NCBI RefSeq assembly: GCF_001668575.1
Contig: NZ_LZMD01000056.1
Span: 1 to 59,360 of the forward strand
Length of the DNA: 59,360 bases
Reading direction: 5' to 3'
Source: Mycobacterium sp. 1164985.4
Lineage (GTDB): Bacteria; Actinomycetota; Actinomycetes; Mycobacteriales; Mycobacteriaceae
The notes beneath the pieces are model-generated. The model ran no database searches. It was not told where the DNA came from and saw nothing but the letters and a program-made list of their open reading frames with translations. Shown one piece after another: positions 25,598 through 36,512 of the stretch. The first letter of the stretch is position 1. Each line of letters opens with the position of its first letter. Position numbers and translations under genes: made by a program.

Positions 25598-25611
25598 GGG
25601 CATACTTGCCC
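25598..25611 (-). terminator. Short stem-loop after nrnA
   Basis: GGGCA-TACT-TGCCC forms a 5-bp stem 49 nt past the nrnA stop, between nrnA and the accessory operon. It is weak and short. Confidence 0.3.
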
Positions 25612-25659
25612 TGCGACGGGACACAACTGTCGAGATTGCGCTCAGAGGCTCTAAGTTTG

Positions 25660-27136
<1,477 letters not shown>

Positions 27137-27137
27137 G

Positions 27138-29834
27138 CTAGGTGCGCTCCTTCTCGACGAGCTCGTACGTCTCGATGACGTCGCCTTCCTTGATGTCGGA
27201 GTACGTCAGTGTCAGACCGCATTCGTAGCCCTCGCGGACCTCGGTGACGTCGTCCTTCTCCCGGCGCAGCGACGACACGGTGAGGTTCTCGGCCACCACG
27301 ACGTTGTCGCGTAGCAGCCGGGCCTTCGCGTTGCGCCGCATGATCCCCGACTGGACGAGGCAGCCGGCGATGTTGCCGACCTTCGACGACCGGAAGATCG
27401 CACGGATCTCGGCGCGGCCGAGCTCCTTCTCCTCGTAGATCGGCTTGAGCATGCCCTTGAGCGCACTCTCGATCTCATCGATGGCCTGGTAGATCACCGA
27501 GTAGTAGCGGATCTCCACACCTTCGCGGTTGGCCAGCTCGGTGGCCTTGCCCTCGGCGCGGACGTTGAAGCCGATGATGATCGCGTCCGAGGCCGACGCC
27601 AGGTTGACGTTGGTCTCGGTGACGCCACCGACGCCGCGGTCGATGACCCGCAGCTCGACCTCGTCGTCGACCTGGATGCCCAGCAGGGCCTCTTCGAGCG
27701 CCTCGACGGTACCGGCGTTGTCGCCCTTGAGGATCAGGTTCAGCTGGCTGGTTTCCTTCAGCGCCGAATCCAGGTCCTCGAGGCTGATCCGCTTGCGGCT
27801 GCGGGCGGCCAAGGCGTTGCGCTTGCGGGCGCTGCGCCGGTCCGCGATCTGCCGTGCGATGCGGTCTTCGTCGACGACGAGGAAGTTGTCACCAGCGCCG
27901 GGCACCGACGTGAAGCCGATGACCTGGACGGGCCGCGACGGCAGCGCCTCGGCGACGTCGTCGCCGTGCTCGTCGACCATGCGCCGGACACGTCCGTACG
28001 CGTCGCCGGCCACCACCGAGTCGCCGACCCGCAACGTGCCGCGCTGAACCAGCACGGTGGCCACCGGGCCGCGACCGCGGTCCAGGTGCGCCTCGATCGC
28101 CACACCCTGGGCCTCCATGTCGGGGTTGGCCCGCAGATCCAGCGACGCATCGGCAGTCAGAACCACCGCTTCGAGAAGCGCATCGATGTTGGTACCGGCC
28201 TTGGCTGAGATGTCGACGAACATCGTGTCGCCGCCGTACTCCTCGGGGATCAGCCCGTACTCGGTGAGCTGACCGCGGATCTTGGCCGGGTCCGCGCCTT
28301 CCTTGTCGATCTTGTTGACCGCCACGACGATCGGCACCTCGGCCGCCTGCGCGTGGTTGAGCGCCTCGACCGTCTGCGGCATCACGCCGTCATCGGCGGC
28401 GACCACCAGGATCGCGATGTCGGTGGCCTTCGCGCCGCGGGCACGCATGGCGGTGAACGCCTCGTGACCCGGGGTGTCGATGAAGGTGATCGGCCGGACG
28501 GTGCCCTCGAGGTCGACCTCGACCTGGTACGCGCCGATGTGCTGGGTGATGCCGCCGGCCTCGGCCTCGCGGACGTTGGCCTGACGGATCGTGTCCAGCA
28601 GTCGCGTCTTGCCGTGGTCGACGTGGCCCATGACTGTGACGACCGGCGGCCGCTGCTCGAGGTCTTCTTCGCCGCCTTCGTCCTCGCCGTAGGTGAGGTC
28701 GAACGACTCCAGCAGCTCGCGGTCCTCGTCCTCCGGCGAGACGACCTGGACCTTGTAGTTCATCTCGCTGCCGAGCAGTTCGAGGGTGTCGTCGCCGACG
28801 GACTGCGTCGCGGTGACCATCTCACCGAGGTTGAACAACGCCTGCACCAGCGCGGCCGGGTTGGCGTCGATCTTCTCGGCGAAGTCGCTCAGCGAGGCGC
28901 CGCGGGCGAGCCGGATGGTCTCGCCGTTGCCGTGCGGCAGGCGAACACCACCGACGACGGGCGCCTGCATGTTCTCGTACTCGGCGCGTTTCGCCCTCTT
29001 CGACTTGCGACCGCGCTTGGGCGCACCACCGGGACGACCGAACGCACCGGCCGCACCGCCGCGCTGGCCGGGCCGACCGCCGCCACGACCACGGAAGCCA
29101 CCGCCGGCGGGACCACCGCCGCCACCGCCGCGGTAGTTGCCGCCGCCGCCACCGCCGCCACCGGGACGGCCGCCCTGACCCGCACCGGGACGGGGACCGC
29201 CGCCGGGGCCGGGGCGCGGACCGCCACCGGGACGCGGGGGCCGTGGGCCGGCGGGACGCTGCGGCATGTTGCTCGGGGACATCCCCGGACGCGGGGTGCC
29301 GGGCCGCGGTCCACCGGGGCCAGGCCGAGGACCTTGCGGCCGTGGGATCGGACGATCCACCGGCTGCTGGGTCGAGAACGGGTTGTTGCCGACGCGCGGG
29401 ACGCGCGGAGCGGGCTTGGGTGCGCTCGGCGACGGGCCAGGCCGGGGGCCGGGACGTGCCGCAGGCGCAGCGGGCGCGGCCGGAGGCGCGGCCGCCGCGG
29501 GAGGCGCGACGGGCGGAGCCTCGGCGGCGGGCGCCGCAGGCTTGGGTGCGGGAGCCTTCGCGGGCTCCTGGGGGATGGGGGCCTTGGCGGGCGCGGCCGG
29601 TGTGGCCGCCGTCGTACCGGGTTTCGCCGCCGACCCGTTTCCGTCGGCTTTGACCTTCTCAGCGGCCGGTTTCCCGCCGCCGAAGGATTCGCGCAGCCGG
29701 CGCGCGACCGGGGCCTCCACCGTGGAGGACGCGGATTTGACGAATTCGCCTTGTTCGCTCAGACGAGCGAGTACTTCCTTGCTGGTGACACCGAGTTCCT
29801 TGGCCAACTCGTGTACACGGGCCTTACCTGCCAC
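27138..29834 (-). CDS. infB: Translation initiation factor IF-2
   Basis: 898 residues. An N-terminal IF2-N domain ([22 protein letters not shown]) is followed by a long Ala/Pro region and a Gly/Arg/Pro low-complexity stretch (about 165-275, with runs of Gly). Next come the GTPase (about 400-570; G1 GHVDHGKT near 403, G3 DTPGHEAF, G4 NKID) and domains II-IV that bind fMet-tRNA. The GTG at 29834 gives [15 protein letters not shown], as in M. tuberculosis. The Gly-rich stretch is a likely place for length variation between strains. Confidence 0.97.
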   Translation of the reverse strand: MAGKARVHELAKELGVTSKEVLARLSEQGEFVKSASSTVEAPVARRLRESFGGGKPAAEKVKADGNGSAAKPGTTAATPAAPAKAPIPQEPAKAPAPKPAAPAAEAPPVAPPAAAAPPAAPAAPAARPGPRPGPSPSAPKPAPRVPRVGNNPFSTQQPVDRPIPRPQGPRPGPGGPRPGTPRPGMSPSNMPQRPAGPRPPRPGGGPRPGPGGGPRPGAGQGGRPGGGGGGGGNYRGGGGGGPAGGGFRGRGGGRPGQRGGAAGAFGRPGGAPKRGRKSKRAKRAEYENMQAPVVGGVRLPHGNGETIRLARGASLSDFAEKIDANPAALVQALFNLGEMVTATQSVGDDTLELLGSEMNYKVQVVSPEDEDRELLESFDLTYGEDEGGEEDLEQRPPVVTVMGHVDHGKTRLLDTIRQANVREAEAGGITQHIGAYQVEVDLEGTVRPITFIDTPGHEAFTAMRARGAKATDIAILVVAADDGVMPQTVEALNHAQAAEVPIVVAVNKIDKEGADPAKIRGQLTEYGLIPEEYGGDTMFVDISAKAGTNIDALLEAVVLTADASLDLRANPDMEAQGVAIEAHLDRGRGPVATVLVQRGTLRVGDSVVAGDAYGRVRRMVDEHGDDVAEALPSRPVQVIGFTSVPGAGDNFLVVDEDRIARQIADRRSARKRNALAARSRKRISLEDLDSALKETSQLNLILKGDNAGTVEALEEALLGIQVDDEVELRVIDRGVGGVTETNVNLASASDAIIIGFNVRAEGKATELANREGVEIRYYSVIYQAIDEIESALKGMLKPIYEEKELGRAEIRAIFRSSKVGNIAGCLVQSGIMRRNAKARLLRDNVVVAENLTVSSLRREKDDVTEVREGYECGLTLTYSDIKEGDVIETYELVEKERT

Positions 29835-29912
29835 TACATCTCCATCTCTAGAGGCGTCAGCGGTGGTAGGCGCCGCGCCTCGGGTTAGCTATGACGCATG
29901 GTCATCGGGACT

Positions 29913-30305
29913 TCACGGTGTGCTCATGTTCTTCGCTACCTGTTCTGTTGCCGGGAGGTCGGGCGGGTCCGCACTGCTCACAGTGCCGACATACTCGATC
30001 ACCGCGGATACGTCCGGTGAACCGGTGATGCGCAGCGCTCGACCGAACGCTCGCCGCCGAATTGCTGCGTCGAGGCACTGTGGAGTGGGATGCAGCCACG
30101 CACCCCGCCCCGACAGCTTTCTCGCCGGGTCAACGGTCAGGGTGCTGAGAGAATTCCCAGCCCCATCGACGTTGCCGACAGCGACCACTCGAAGCAGTTC
30201 GACGGCCAGCTCTCGTTTCCGGCACCCTACGCAGGTCCGCACCGGTCCGACAGGATCGTCGGGGCTGCGTCGTTGCGCCGAAGCCGAAGTCTCGCGCTGG
30301 ATCAC
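29913..30305 (-). CDS. YlxR-family RNA-binding protein (DUF448)
   Basis: 130 residues. The family motifs are PVRTCVGCRKRELAVELLRVV and GRGAWLHPTPQCLDAAIRRRAFGRAL; YlxR proteins are small nucleic-acid-binding proteins encoded between nusA and infB. The GTG at 30305 (VIQRETSASAQ) matches the start of Rv2840c; another GTG 6 codons upstream (30323) is possible. A gap of 77 nt separates it from nusA and 78 nt from infB, wider than elsewhere in the cluster. A role in RNase P or transcription control is known only for other species. Confidence 0.9.
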   Translation of the reverse strand: MIQRETSASAQRRSPDDPVGPVRTCVGCRKRELAVELLRVVAVGNVDGAGNSLSTLTVDPARKLSGRGAWLHPTPQCLDAAIRRRAFGRALRITGSPDVSAVIEYVGTVSSADPPDLPATEQVAKNMSTP

Positions 30306-30382
30306 AGGTGAGTCTACCGTCACTGCCGCTGGTATTTGAAATGGCTGCGCTGGTCGGCGTGGACGCGTTGCGCCGTCGGCGC

Positions 30383-31426
30383 TTACCGGTCCCCCACGGC
30401 GCCGCGGGCCGCGTCCTGATCGGGCTCGGCGGCACCCGCGGGCGGCGCGTCGCTGCGGATGTCGATGCGCCAGCCGGTGAGCCGGGCCGCCAGCCGGGCG
30501 TTCTGCCCCTCCTTGCCGATGGCCAGCGACAGCTGGAAGTCGGGTACGACGACGCGGGCCGCGCGCGCCGCCTCGTCGATGACCGTCACCGAAACCACCT
30601 TGGCCGGTGAGAGCGCATTGGCGACGAACTTCGCCGGGTCGGGGTCGTAGTCGATGATGTCGATCTTCTCGCCCGACAGCTCACTCATCACGTTGCGCAC
30701 CCGCTGACCCATCGGCCCGATGCACGCACCCTTGGCGTTGAGGCCCGGCACCCGCGAGGTGACCGCGATCTTCGAGCGGTGACCGGCCTCCCTGGCGACC
30801 GCCACGATCTCGACGGAGCCCTCGGCGATCTCGGGAACCTCCAGCGAGAACAGCTTGCGCACCAGGTTCGGGTGCGTGCGAGACAGCGTGATCAGCGGTT
30901 CGCGCGCACCGCGGCTGACGCCGACGACGTAGCAGCGCAGCCGGTCGCCGTGTTCGTAGCGTTCGCCGGGCACCTGCTCGGCCGCCGGGATGACGCCTTC
31001 GGAACCCTTGGTCTCGCTGCCCATCCGGACGACGACCAGACCGCGGGCGTTGGCCCGCGCGTCGCGCTGGATCACCCCGCCGACGATGTCACCCTCGCGA
31101 GCGGAGAACTCGCCGTAGGTTTTCTCGTTCTCGGCGTCGCGGAACCTCTGCAGCATCACCTGGCGCGCCGTCGTCGCGGCGACGCGGCCGAAACCCTCTG
31201 GGGTGTCGTCCCATTCGCTGATCGTGTTGCCGTCTTCGTCGAGCTCGGATGCGATGACCTTGACCTCACCGGTCTTGCGGTCGATCTCGATGCGTGCCTC
31301 GGCGGCGTGCCCCTCGGTGTGGCGATAGGCGGTCAGCAGTGCGGATTTGATGGTCTCGACGAGTTCGCCCACCGGAATTCCGCGGTCGACCTCGATGGCA
31401 TGCAGCGCGGCCATGTCGATGTTCAC
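30383..31426 (-). CDS. nusA: Transcription termination/antitermination factor NusA
   Basis: 347 residues. An N-terminal RNA polymerase-binding domain (about 1-120), S1 (about 125-200; [22 protein letters not shown]), and KH1/KH2 (about 205-330; [48 protein letters not shown]) are present. The acidic repeats of the E. coli protein are absent, as usual in Actinobacteria. The GTG at 31426 overlaps the rimP stop (GTGA), so translation is coupled. Confidence 0.96.
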   Translation of the reverse strand: MNIDMAALHAIEVDRGIPVGELVETIKSALLTAYRHTEGHAAEARIEIDRKTGEVKVIASELDEDGNTISEWDDTPEGFGRVAATTARQVMLQRFRDAENEKTYGEFSAREGDIVGGVIQRDARANARGLVVVRMGSETKGSEGVIPAAEQVPGERYEHGDRLRCYVVGVSRGAREPLITLSRTHPNLVRKLFSLEVPEIAEGSVEIVAVAREAGHRSKIAVTSRVPGLNAKGACIGPMGQRVRNVMSELSGEKIDIIDYDPDPAKFVANALSPAKVVSVTVIDEAARAARVVVPDFQLSLAIGKEGQNARLAARLTGWRIDIRSDAPPAGAAEPDQDAARGAVGDR

Positions 31427-31962
31427 GCCGAAGCCTCCTTCCCAGATTGGCCGACCAGCTCCAGCTCTCGCGGATTGGGAGGCGAGAATTCAACTTGCAC
31501 AACAGCTTTCGAGATGCCTTCCAGCGGCAGCTCACGTACGGAGAAGTTGGCCTGCCGGCCGGCCCGCACCACCAAACGCACGACGCCGTCCCGGGTTTCG
31601 CCGATTCGGCCCATCAGTTGAGTGCCGTCGGACAGCGTCAGTTCGACCTTGCGGCCGTGCGCTCGCCGGAAGTGCTTCTCGGTGGTCAGCGGCCGGTCCA
31701 CGCCGGGCGAGGTGACCTCGAGTACGTAGGGCGCCGACCGGGCGTCGAGTTCGTCGAGCAGCGTGGAGGCGGTTCGGGACAGCTGGGCGATCGATTCGAG
31801 GTCGAGGCCGTCGTCCCCGTCGGCCACCACCGTGATGCGCGGCGGACGCGCGGCCGGTTCGACGATCACGTCCTCGATTTCGTAACCGGCGCGCGCGAAC
31901 TCGCCGTCGAGTAGCTCGATCACCTCTTTCTGCGACGGCAATCCCGCAGAATGCTCCGTCAC
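31423..31962 (-). CDS. rimP: Ribosome maturation factor RimP
   Basis: 179 residues. The N-terminal alpha/beta domain has [21 protein letters not shown] and the conserved [20 protein letters not shown]; a C-terminal SH3-like domain follows and ends with VVQVEFSPP. It is needed for 30S assembly. The GTG at 31962 has an AGGAG box 6 nt upstream and starts at the conserved N-terminus; longer openings into the divergent gene are not conserved. It heads the rimP-nusA-ylxR-infB-rbfA-nrnA cluster. Confidence 0.94.
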   Translation of the reverse strand: MTEHSAGLPSQKEVIELLDGEFARAGYEIEDVIVEPAARPPRITVVADGDDGLDLESIAQLSRTASTLLDELDARSAPYVLEVTSPGVDRPLTTEKHFRRAHGRKVELTLSDGTQLMGRIGETRDGVVRLVVRAGRQANFSVRELPLEGISKAVVQVEFSPPNPRELELVGQSGKEASA

Positions 31963-32028
31963 GGCGAGCTCCTCGTCTTGAGTTGTCCGGACACGATCCC
32001 CAGCGGCACACCTTGGAACCGACACTCC

Positions 32029-32055
32029 ACGATACGCCAGCACCGTCGCGGTAAA
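32029..32055 (-). promoter_or_regulatory. Possible promoter of the rimP-nusA-infB cluster
   Basis: TATCGT (32034-32029) as -10 and TTTACC (32055-32050) as -35, with a short 15-nt spacer, lie 67 nt upstream of rimP and give a leader that carries the AGGAG site. Confidence 0.35.
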
Positions 32056-32104
32056 CGCCAAACGAACGCCGATGCGGATACGGCGCAATGGCAAGATGTT
32101 GCTC

Positions 32105-32605
32105 GTGCCGAGCCCCCCGCCGACCATCAGCAGGAGACGTCTTTTGGCCTCGGCCGCGGCATTGGCGCTGGTGGGCGCGACCGCGGCGGCCTGCGGCTCC
32201 CAGCCCCCGCCGCCGGAAGTCGACGAACTCGCCGCGCAGCTCGACCGGGCGCGCGCCGACAGCCAGCTGGCCACCGATGCCGCCGCCAGCGAGCGGGGCA
32301 ATGTCGCCCAGGCACTGACGGCGGTGGCGGCCGAACGCACAGCCCACGCCCAGGCGTTGTCCGACGAACTGGTCCGCCTGCGTGGGGAGGAGGCGCCCAC
32401 CTCGACGCCGACCAGCACCACCGCCGAACCCGCAAAGCCGCCGACGGTCAAGGACGCCCGCAATGCGCTGCGCGCGTCGGCGTCGAGCGCCACCGAACTC
32501 GCGGCCAAACTCAGCGGCTATCGCGCCGGGCTGCTCGCGTCGATCGCCGCGGCCTGCACCGCCGCGTACACCGTCGCGCTCGCCGAACCGGAGCAGACGC
32601 GATGA
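32105..32605 (+). CDS. Probable Tat-exported lipoprotein, Ala-rich
   Basis: 166 residues from the GTG at 32105. The N-terminus [25 protein letters not shown] has a twin-arginine motif (SRRRLL), a hydrophobic core and a Cys at the expected cleavage point, so it is probably a Tat-exported lipoprotein; the lipobox (TAAAC) is imperfect. A coiled-coil-like Ala-rich region, a Thr/Pro linker and a second helical part follow. Alternative in-frame ATGs lie at 32072 and 32096; the GTG keeps the shortest n-region. It overlaps the next gene by ATGA. Position matches Rv2843. Function is unknown. Confidence 0.72.
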   Translation: MPSPPPTISRRRLLASAAALALVGATAAACGSQPPPPEVDELAAQLDRARADSQLATDAAASERGNVAQALTAVAAERTAHAQALSDELVRLRGEEAPTSTPTSTTAEPAKPPTVKDARNALRASASSATELAAKLSGYRAGLLASIAAACTAAYTVALAEPEQTR

Positions 32606-33069
32606 CGTCGGCCGAACCGACCCCCACCCGGCCGTCGGGCCCCGCGGACGGCGCGCTGTACGACGCGATCGCCACCGAGCACGCGACCATCTACGGGTAC
32701 GGCATCGTCTCGGCACATTCCACACCCGAGGACAACAAGCTGGTGTCGGACTCCATGGCCGAGCACCGCGAACGCCGCGAGGCCGGGCTGAAGATGCTGA
32801 GCGACCGGTCGATCGCCGGTCCGCTGCCCGCAGCGGGATACCAGCTGCCGATGAAGGTGGAGACCCCCTCCGACGCCGCCAAACTCGCGGTCCGCATGGA
32901 GGAGGACGCGGCCGTCGCGTGGCGCGCCGTCGTCGAGCAGGCCACCTCCGAACACGAGCGCGCCTTCGGCGTGACGGCGCTGACGCAGGCTGCGGTGGCG
33001 GCGGCGCGGTGGAGCCAGGTGCTCGGCACGACGCCGGTCACGGTGCCGTTTCCCGGCGGCAGCGAGTAG
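32602..33069 (+). CDS. DUF4439 ferritin-like protein
   Basis: 155 residues, mostly helical: ALYDAIATEHATIYGYGIVSAH, then MAEHRERREAGLKML, and EDAAVAWRAVVEQATSEHERAF. Spaced Glu and His (TEH, AEHRERRE, SEHER) resemble a four-helix ferritin-like fold, but metal binding is not proven. The ATG overlaps the lipoprotein stop by 4 nt, so the pair is probably made together; the N-terminus lacks a signal. It corresponds to Rv2844. Confidence 0.8.
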   Translation: MTSAEPTPTRPSGPADGALYDAIATEHATIYGYGIVSAHSTPEDNKLVSDSMAEHRERREAGLKMLSDRSIAGPLPAAGYQLPMKVETPSDAAKLAVRMEEDAAVAWRAVVEQATSEHERAFGVTALTQAAVAAARWSQVLGTTPVTVPFPGGSE

Positions 33070-33110
33070 GCCCCCGCGCCGTAGCCCCTTTCCGCCGAGT
33101 GTGGGCTCAT

Positions 33111-33144
33111 GTCACCCTTCGGCCGCCTCAGGCGTGCGGGTGAC
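33111..33144. terminator. Bidirectional terminator-like stem between the DUF4439 gene and proS
   Basis: GTCACCC (33111-33117) pairs with GGGTGAC (33138-33144); a smaller GCCT-C-AGGC stem lies inside. It sits between convergent genes. Confidence 0.5.
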
Positions 33145-33155
33145 CCGCGTTCGCG

Positions 33156-34898
33156 CTAGGACTGCAGGGCGGCGACGATCGCGTCGGCCGCGCCGTCGGC
33201 GGCGACCTCGCGCTTCTCGCCGCTGAAGCGGTTGCGCAACTCGACGACGCCGTTGCCCCAGCCGCGACCGACCACCACGATCCACGGCACCCCGAGTAGT
33301 TCGGCGTCCTTGAACTTCACCCCGGGTGAGGCGGTGCGGTCGTCGAGCAGCACGTCGACACCGATCCGATCGAGCTCGGCGGCCACCTCCTCGGCCCCGG
33401 TGCGCGCGGCGGCGTCCTTGTTCGCGATGACGAGGTGGACGTCGAACGGGGAGACCTCCGATGGCCAGCACAGGCCGATGTCGTCGTGGTGTTGTTCGGC
33501 GATGACGGCGACCAGCCGCGACACCCCGATGCCGTAGGACCCCATGGTCAACCGGACCGGTTTGCCGTTCTCGCCGAGCACGTCGACCTCGAACGCTTCG
33601 GTGTACTTGCGGCCAAGCTGGAAGATGTGGCCGATCTCGATGCCGCGCGCGCTCACCAGCGGCCCGGCCCCGTCCGGCGACGGATCGCCGTCGCGCACCT
33701 CGGCGGCCTCGATCGTGCCGTCGGCGACGAAATCACGCCCGGCGACCAGGCCCACGACGTGCTTGCCGGGTTCGTCCGCGCCGGTGATCCACGACGTGCC
33801 GTCGGACACCCGCGGATCCACTAGATACCGAACACCGTTGGCAAGCAACGCTTTCGGGCCGATGTACCCCTTGGCCAGGAACGGATACCTGGCGAAGTCG
33901 GCGTCGTCGAGCAACGCGTACTCGGCCGGTTCGAGCGCGGCGCCCAGCCGTTTGTCGTCGACCTCGCGGTCACCGGGCACACCGACGCCCAGCAGCTCCC
34001 ACTCTCCGCCGGGCAGGCGGACCTTGAGCATCACGTTCTTGAGGGTGTCGGCCGCGGTGACGGTGCGGTCCAGCGCGGCGTTGGCCCACTCGACGAGCGT
34101 GGCGATCGTCGGGGTGCCGGGGGTGTCGTAGACCTTGGCCTCGGGCTGGCCGTCGACCGGCAGGGCTTCCGGAACCGCGGTGGTCACCGCTTCGACGTTG
34201 GCGGCGTAGCCGGACTCCAGACAGCGCACGAACGTGTCCTCGCCGATTTCGCTTTCGGCCAGGAACTCCTCCGATGCGCTGCCGCCCATCGCCCCGGACA
34301 CCGCCGAAACGATCACGTAGCGCACGCCCAGACGATCGAAGATCCGCTGGTAGGCCTCGCGGTGCGCCAGGTACTGCGCGCGCAGGCCCTCGTCGTCGAC
34401 GTCGAACGAGTACGAGTCCTTCATGACGAATTCCCGGCCGCGCAGGATTCCGGCCCGCGGTCGCGCCTCGTCGCGGTACTTGCTCTGGATCTGGAACAGC
34501 AGCAGCGGGAAGTCCTTGTAGCTGCTGTACTCCCCCTTCACCGTCAGCGTGAAGAACTCTTCGTGGGTGGGGCCCAGCATGTAGTCGTTGCGGCGACGGT
34601 CCTGCAGCCGGAAGACGCCGTCGCCGTACTCGGTCCAGCGGTTGGTCGTCTCGTAGGGCGCCTTGGGCAGCAGCGCCGGGAACAGGATCTCCTGGCCGCC
34701 GATCGCGGTCATCTCGGACCGGACGACGCCCTCGATCTTGCGCAGCACCCGCAGCCCCAGCGGCAGCCAGCTGTAGAGCCCGGGTCCGACGGGCCGGATG
34801 TAACCGGCGCGGATCAGCAGTTTGTGGCTGGGCACTTCGGCGTCGGCGGGGTCGTCGCGCAGGGTGCGCAGAAACAGCTCCGACATGCGGGTGATCAC
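33156..34898 (-). CDS. proS: Prolyl-tRNA synthetase
   Basis: 580 residues, bacterial-type class II ProRS. Motif 1/2 regions ([43 protein letters not shown]) and motif 3 ([13 protein letters not shown]) surround a YbaK-like editing insertion (about 230-390), followed by an anticodon-binding domain (about 480-580). The GTG at 34898 ([16 protein letters not shown]) matches the M. tuberculosis start; TAAGGT (34912-34907) lies 8 nt before it, suggesting a leaderless mRNA. A TTG 3 codons upstream is less likely. Confidence 0.96.
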   Translation of the reverse strand: MITRMSELFLRTLRDDPADAEVPSHKLLIRAGYIRPVGPGLYSWLPLGLRVLRKIEGVVRSEMTAIGGQEILFPALLPKAPYETTNRWTEYGDGVFRLQDRRRNDYMLGPTHEEFFTLTVKGEYSSYKDFPLLLFQIQSKYRDEARPRAGILRGREFVMKDSYSFDVDDEGLRAQYLAHREAYQRIFDRLGVRYVIVSAVSGAMGGSASEEFLAESEIGEDTFVRCLESGYAANVEAVTTAVPEALPVDGQPEAKVYDTPGTPTIATLVEWANAALDRTVTAADTLKNVMLKVRLPGGEWELLGVGVPGDREVDDKRLGAALEPAEYALLDDADFARYPFLAKGYIGPKALLANGVRYLVDPRVSDGTSWITGADEPGKHVVGLVAGRDFVADGTIEAAEVRDGDPSPDGAGPLVSARGIEIGHIFQLGRKYTEAFEVDVLGENGKPVRLTMGSYGIGVSRLVAVIAEQHHDDIGLCWPSEVSPFDVHLVIANKDAAARTGAEEVAAELDRIGVDVLLDDRTASPGVKFKDAELLGVPWIVVVGRGWGNGVVELRNRFSGEKREVAADGAADAIVAALQS

Positions 34899-34925
34899 AG
34901 CCGACAACCTTACTGACCGCGCGGG

Positions 34926-36443
34926 CTACAGCTCGCCGGCCTCCACCGCCTCCTTCGTGTGCTGCGCGGCGGCGATCTCGCGGGACGAGAATCCGATGAA
35001 GAACGCGGCGATCCCGACCATCACCGCGACACCGGCCACCCACAGCAGCGAGTAGGTGTAGCCGTATCCGAGGGCGTCGAGCTGGGCGGGCGTCATGTCC
35101 TTCACTGGACCCGTGGTGCCGCCGAGATACAGCGTGCGCGACGTCTGCACGGCCTGGATCACGACCAGAACCAAAGGGCCGCCGAGGTTCTGCACCATCA
35201 GCGTGATCGACGAGACCGGTCCGATCTCACCGGGCCCGACGCCCGCGATCGCACACAGCGGCAGGATTACCGCGATGGCCCCGATACCGAAGCCGCCCAC
35301 GACGATCGGCGCGAACAGGTCGGGGAAGTACGGGATGCTGCGGTCCAGCGTCGAGCCGTAGAGCATCGCCCCCAGGACGAAAAGACCGCCGCCGAGGATC
35401 AGCCAGCGCGGCGCGACGTGCGGGGCGAGCCGGGCCGCGACCGCCGTGCCCACCCCGAAGGCCAGCGCGAACGGGATGAAGCAGATTCCGGCCCGCAGCG
35501 CCGAGTAGCCCAGGACGTCCTGCACCAGCAGCCCGATCATCACGGTCAGCGTCAACAGCACCCCGCCGGCGAGGAACAGCGCGACGAACGTCATCACGCG
35601 GTTGCGGTTGTCGAACACCGAGAACGGCACGATCGGGTGCTGTGCGGTGCGTTCGACGAGCAGGAAGCCGATGAAGAAGATCGCCGACGCGACTGCGGCA
35701 CCGATGACCAACGGGTCGACCCAGCCCCGCGGCGGGCCCTGCGTGAACACCAGCACCGCCGAGGTACAGCCCAGCGTCGCCAGCAGCGCGCCGGTGATGT
35801 CGAGTTTCAGCCGCTCGTGGTGGGTTTCGGCGAGCTTGAACACCGCGATCGCGATGATGGCGATGCCGATCGGCACGTTGATCAGGAACGCCAACCGCCA
35901 TGAGATCACGGTCAGCGCGCCGCCGAGCACCAGGCCGAGCACCGAACCGATGCCCTGCATGGCCGCAGAGATGGCCAGCGCGCGGTTCCGCGCTTGGCCA
36001 ACCGCGTACGTCGTCGCGATCAGCGCCAGCCCGGTCGGTGCCGCGACGGCTGCCCCGGTGCCCTGCACCGCCCTCGCCACGATCAGCGTGGCCGGGTCGG
36101 TGGCCAGGCCGCACACGAGCGAGGCGATGGTGAAGACCCCGACGCCGGACAAGAAGGCGCGCTTGTGGCCGATCGCGTCGCCGACGCGTCCACCGAGCAG
36201 CAGCAGCCCGCCGAACGCGAGGACGTAGGCGGTGATGACCCAGCTCTTGGTGGCGTCGGCGAGGCCGAGGTCGGCCTGCATGCGAGGCAGCGCGACGATC
36301 ACGATCGTGCCGTCGAGCGTCGACATGAGCTGCATGCCGGTGATCGCGATGATCGCCGGGCCCAGAACCGACTTCGCGAGCGGCAGCGCCGCGGGCGGAA
36401 CGGGGCGGTCCGTCGACTCGGAGGAACCACCGACGGCAGACAT
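34926..36443 (-). CDS. EfpA-like MFS efflux transporter, tandem paralogue
   Basis: 505 residues, 14 predicted membrane segments, DHA2 drug:H+ antiporter type: MQLMSTLDGTIVIVALPRMQ, SWVITAYVLAFGGLLLLGGR, RAVQGTGAAVAAPTGLAL and RTLYLGGTTGPVKDM. It is very similar in sequence, layout and C-terminus (EAGEL) to the EfpA copy directly upstream but lacks its N-terminal extension, so the pair arose by tandem duplication. The ATG at 36443 lies 8 nt after a TAGGGT box, so it has its own leaderless promoter with a palindrome over the -35. Substrate is unknown. Confidence 0.9.
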   Translation of the reverse strand: MSAVGGSSESTDRPVPPAALPLAKSVLGPAIIAITGMQLMSTLDGTIVIVALPRMQADLGLADATKSWVITAYVLAFGGLLLLGGRVGDAIGHKRAFLSGVGVFTIASLVCGLATDPATLIVARAVQGTGAAVAAPTGLALIATTYAVGQARNRALAISAAMQGIGSVLGLVLGGALTVISWRLAFLINVPIGIAIIAIAVFKLAETHHERLKLDITGALLATLGCTSAVLVFTQGPPRGWVDPLVIGAAVASAIFFIGFLLVERTAQHPIVPFSVFDNRNRVMTFVALFLAGGVLLTLTVMIGLLVQDVLGYSALRAGICFIPFALAFGVGTAVAARLAPHVAPRWLILGGGLFVLGAMLYGSTLDRSIPYFPDLFAPIVVGGFGIGAIAVILPLCAIAGVGPGEIGPVSSITLMVQNLGGPLVLVVIQAVQTSRTLYLGGTTGPVKDMTPAQLDALGYGYTYSLLWVAGVAVMVGIAAFFIGFSSREIAAAQHTKEAVEAGEL

Positions 36444-36451
36444 GGACAGCC

Positions 36452-36512
36452 ACCCTACCGAGTGCGGTTCAGAGCTAAAGCTCTCCCCACTTCGATGTCG
36501 AGCTAAAGCTCT
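36452..36512 (-). promoter_or_regulatory. Promoter of the EfpA paralogue with palindromic operator candidates
   Basis: TAGGGT (36457-36452) is 8 nt before the ATG. A CTTTAG -35 (36480-36475), 17 nt upstream, is the centre of the perfect palindrome AGAGCTAAAGCTCT (36471-36484). A second copy of GAGCTAAAGCTCT lies at 36500-36512 and includes the efpA stop codon. A regulator bound there would block the -35. Confidence 0.55.

Noticed and set aside
28889..29314. Gly/Pro-rich frames opposite and inside infB as PE-PGRS-like genes
   Set aside because: They are the low-complexity IF-2 linker or its shadow; no PE domain is present.
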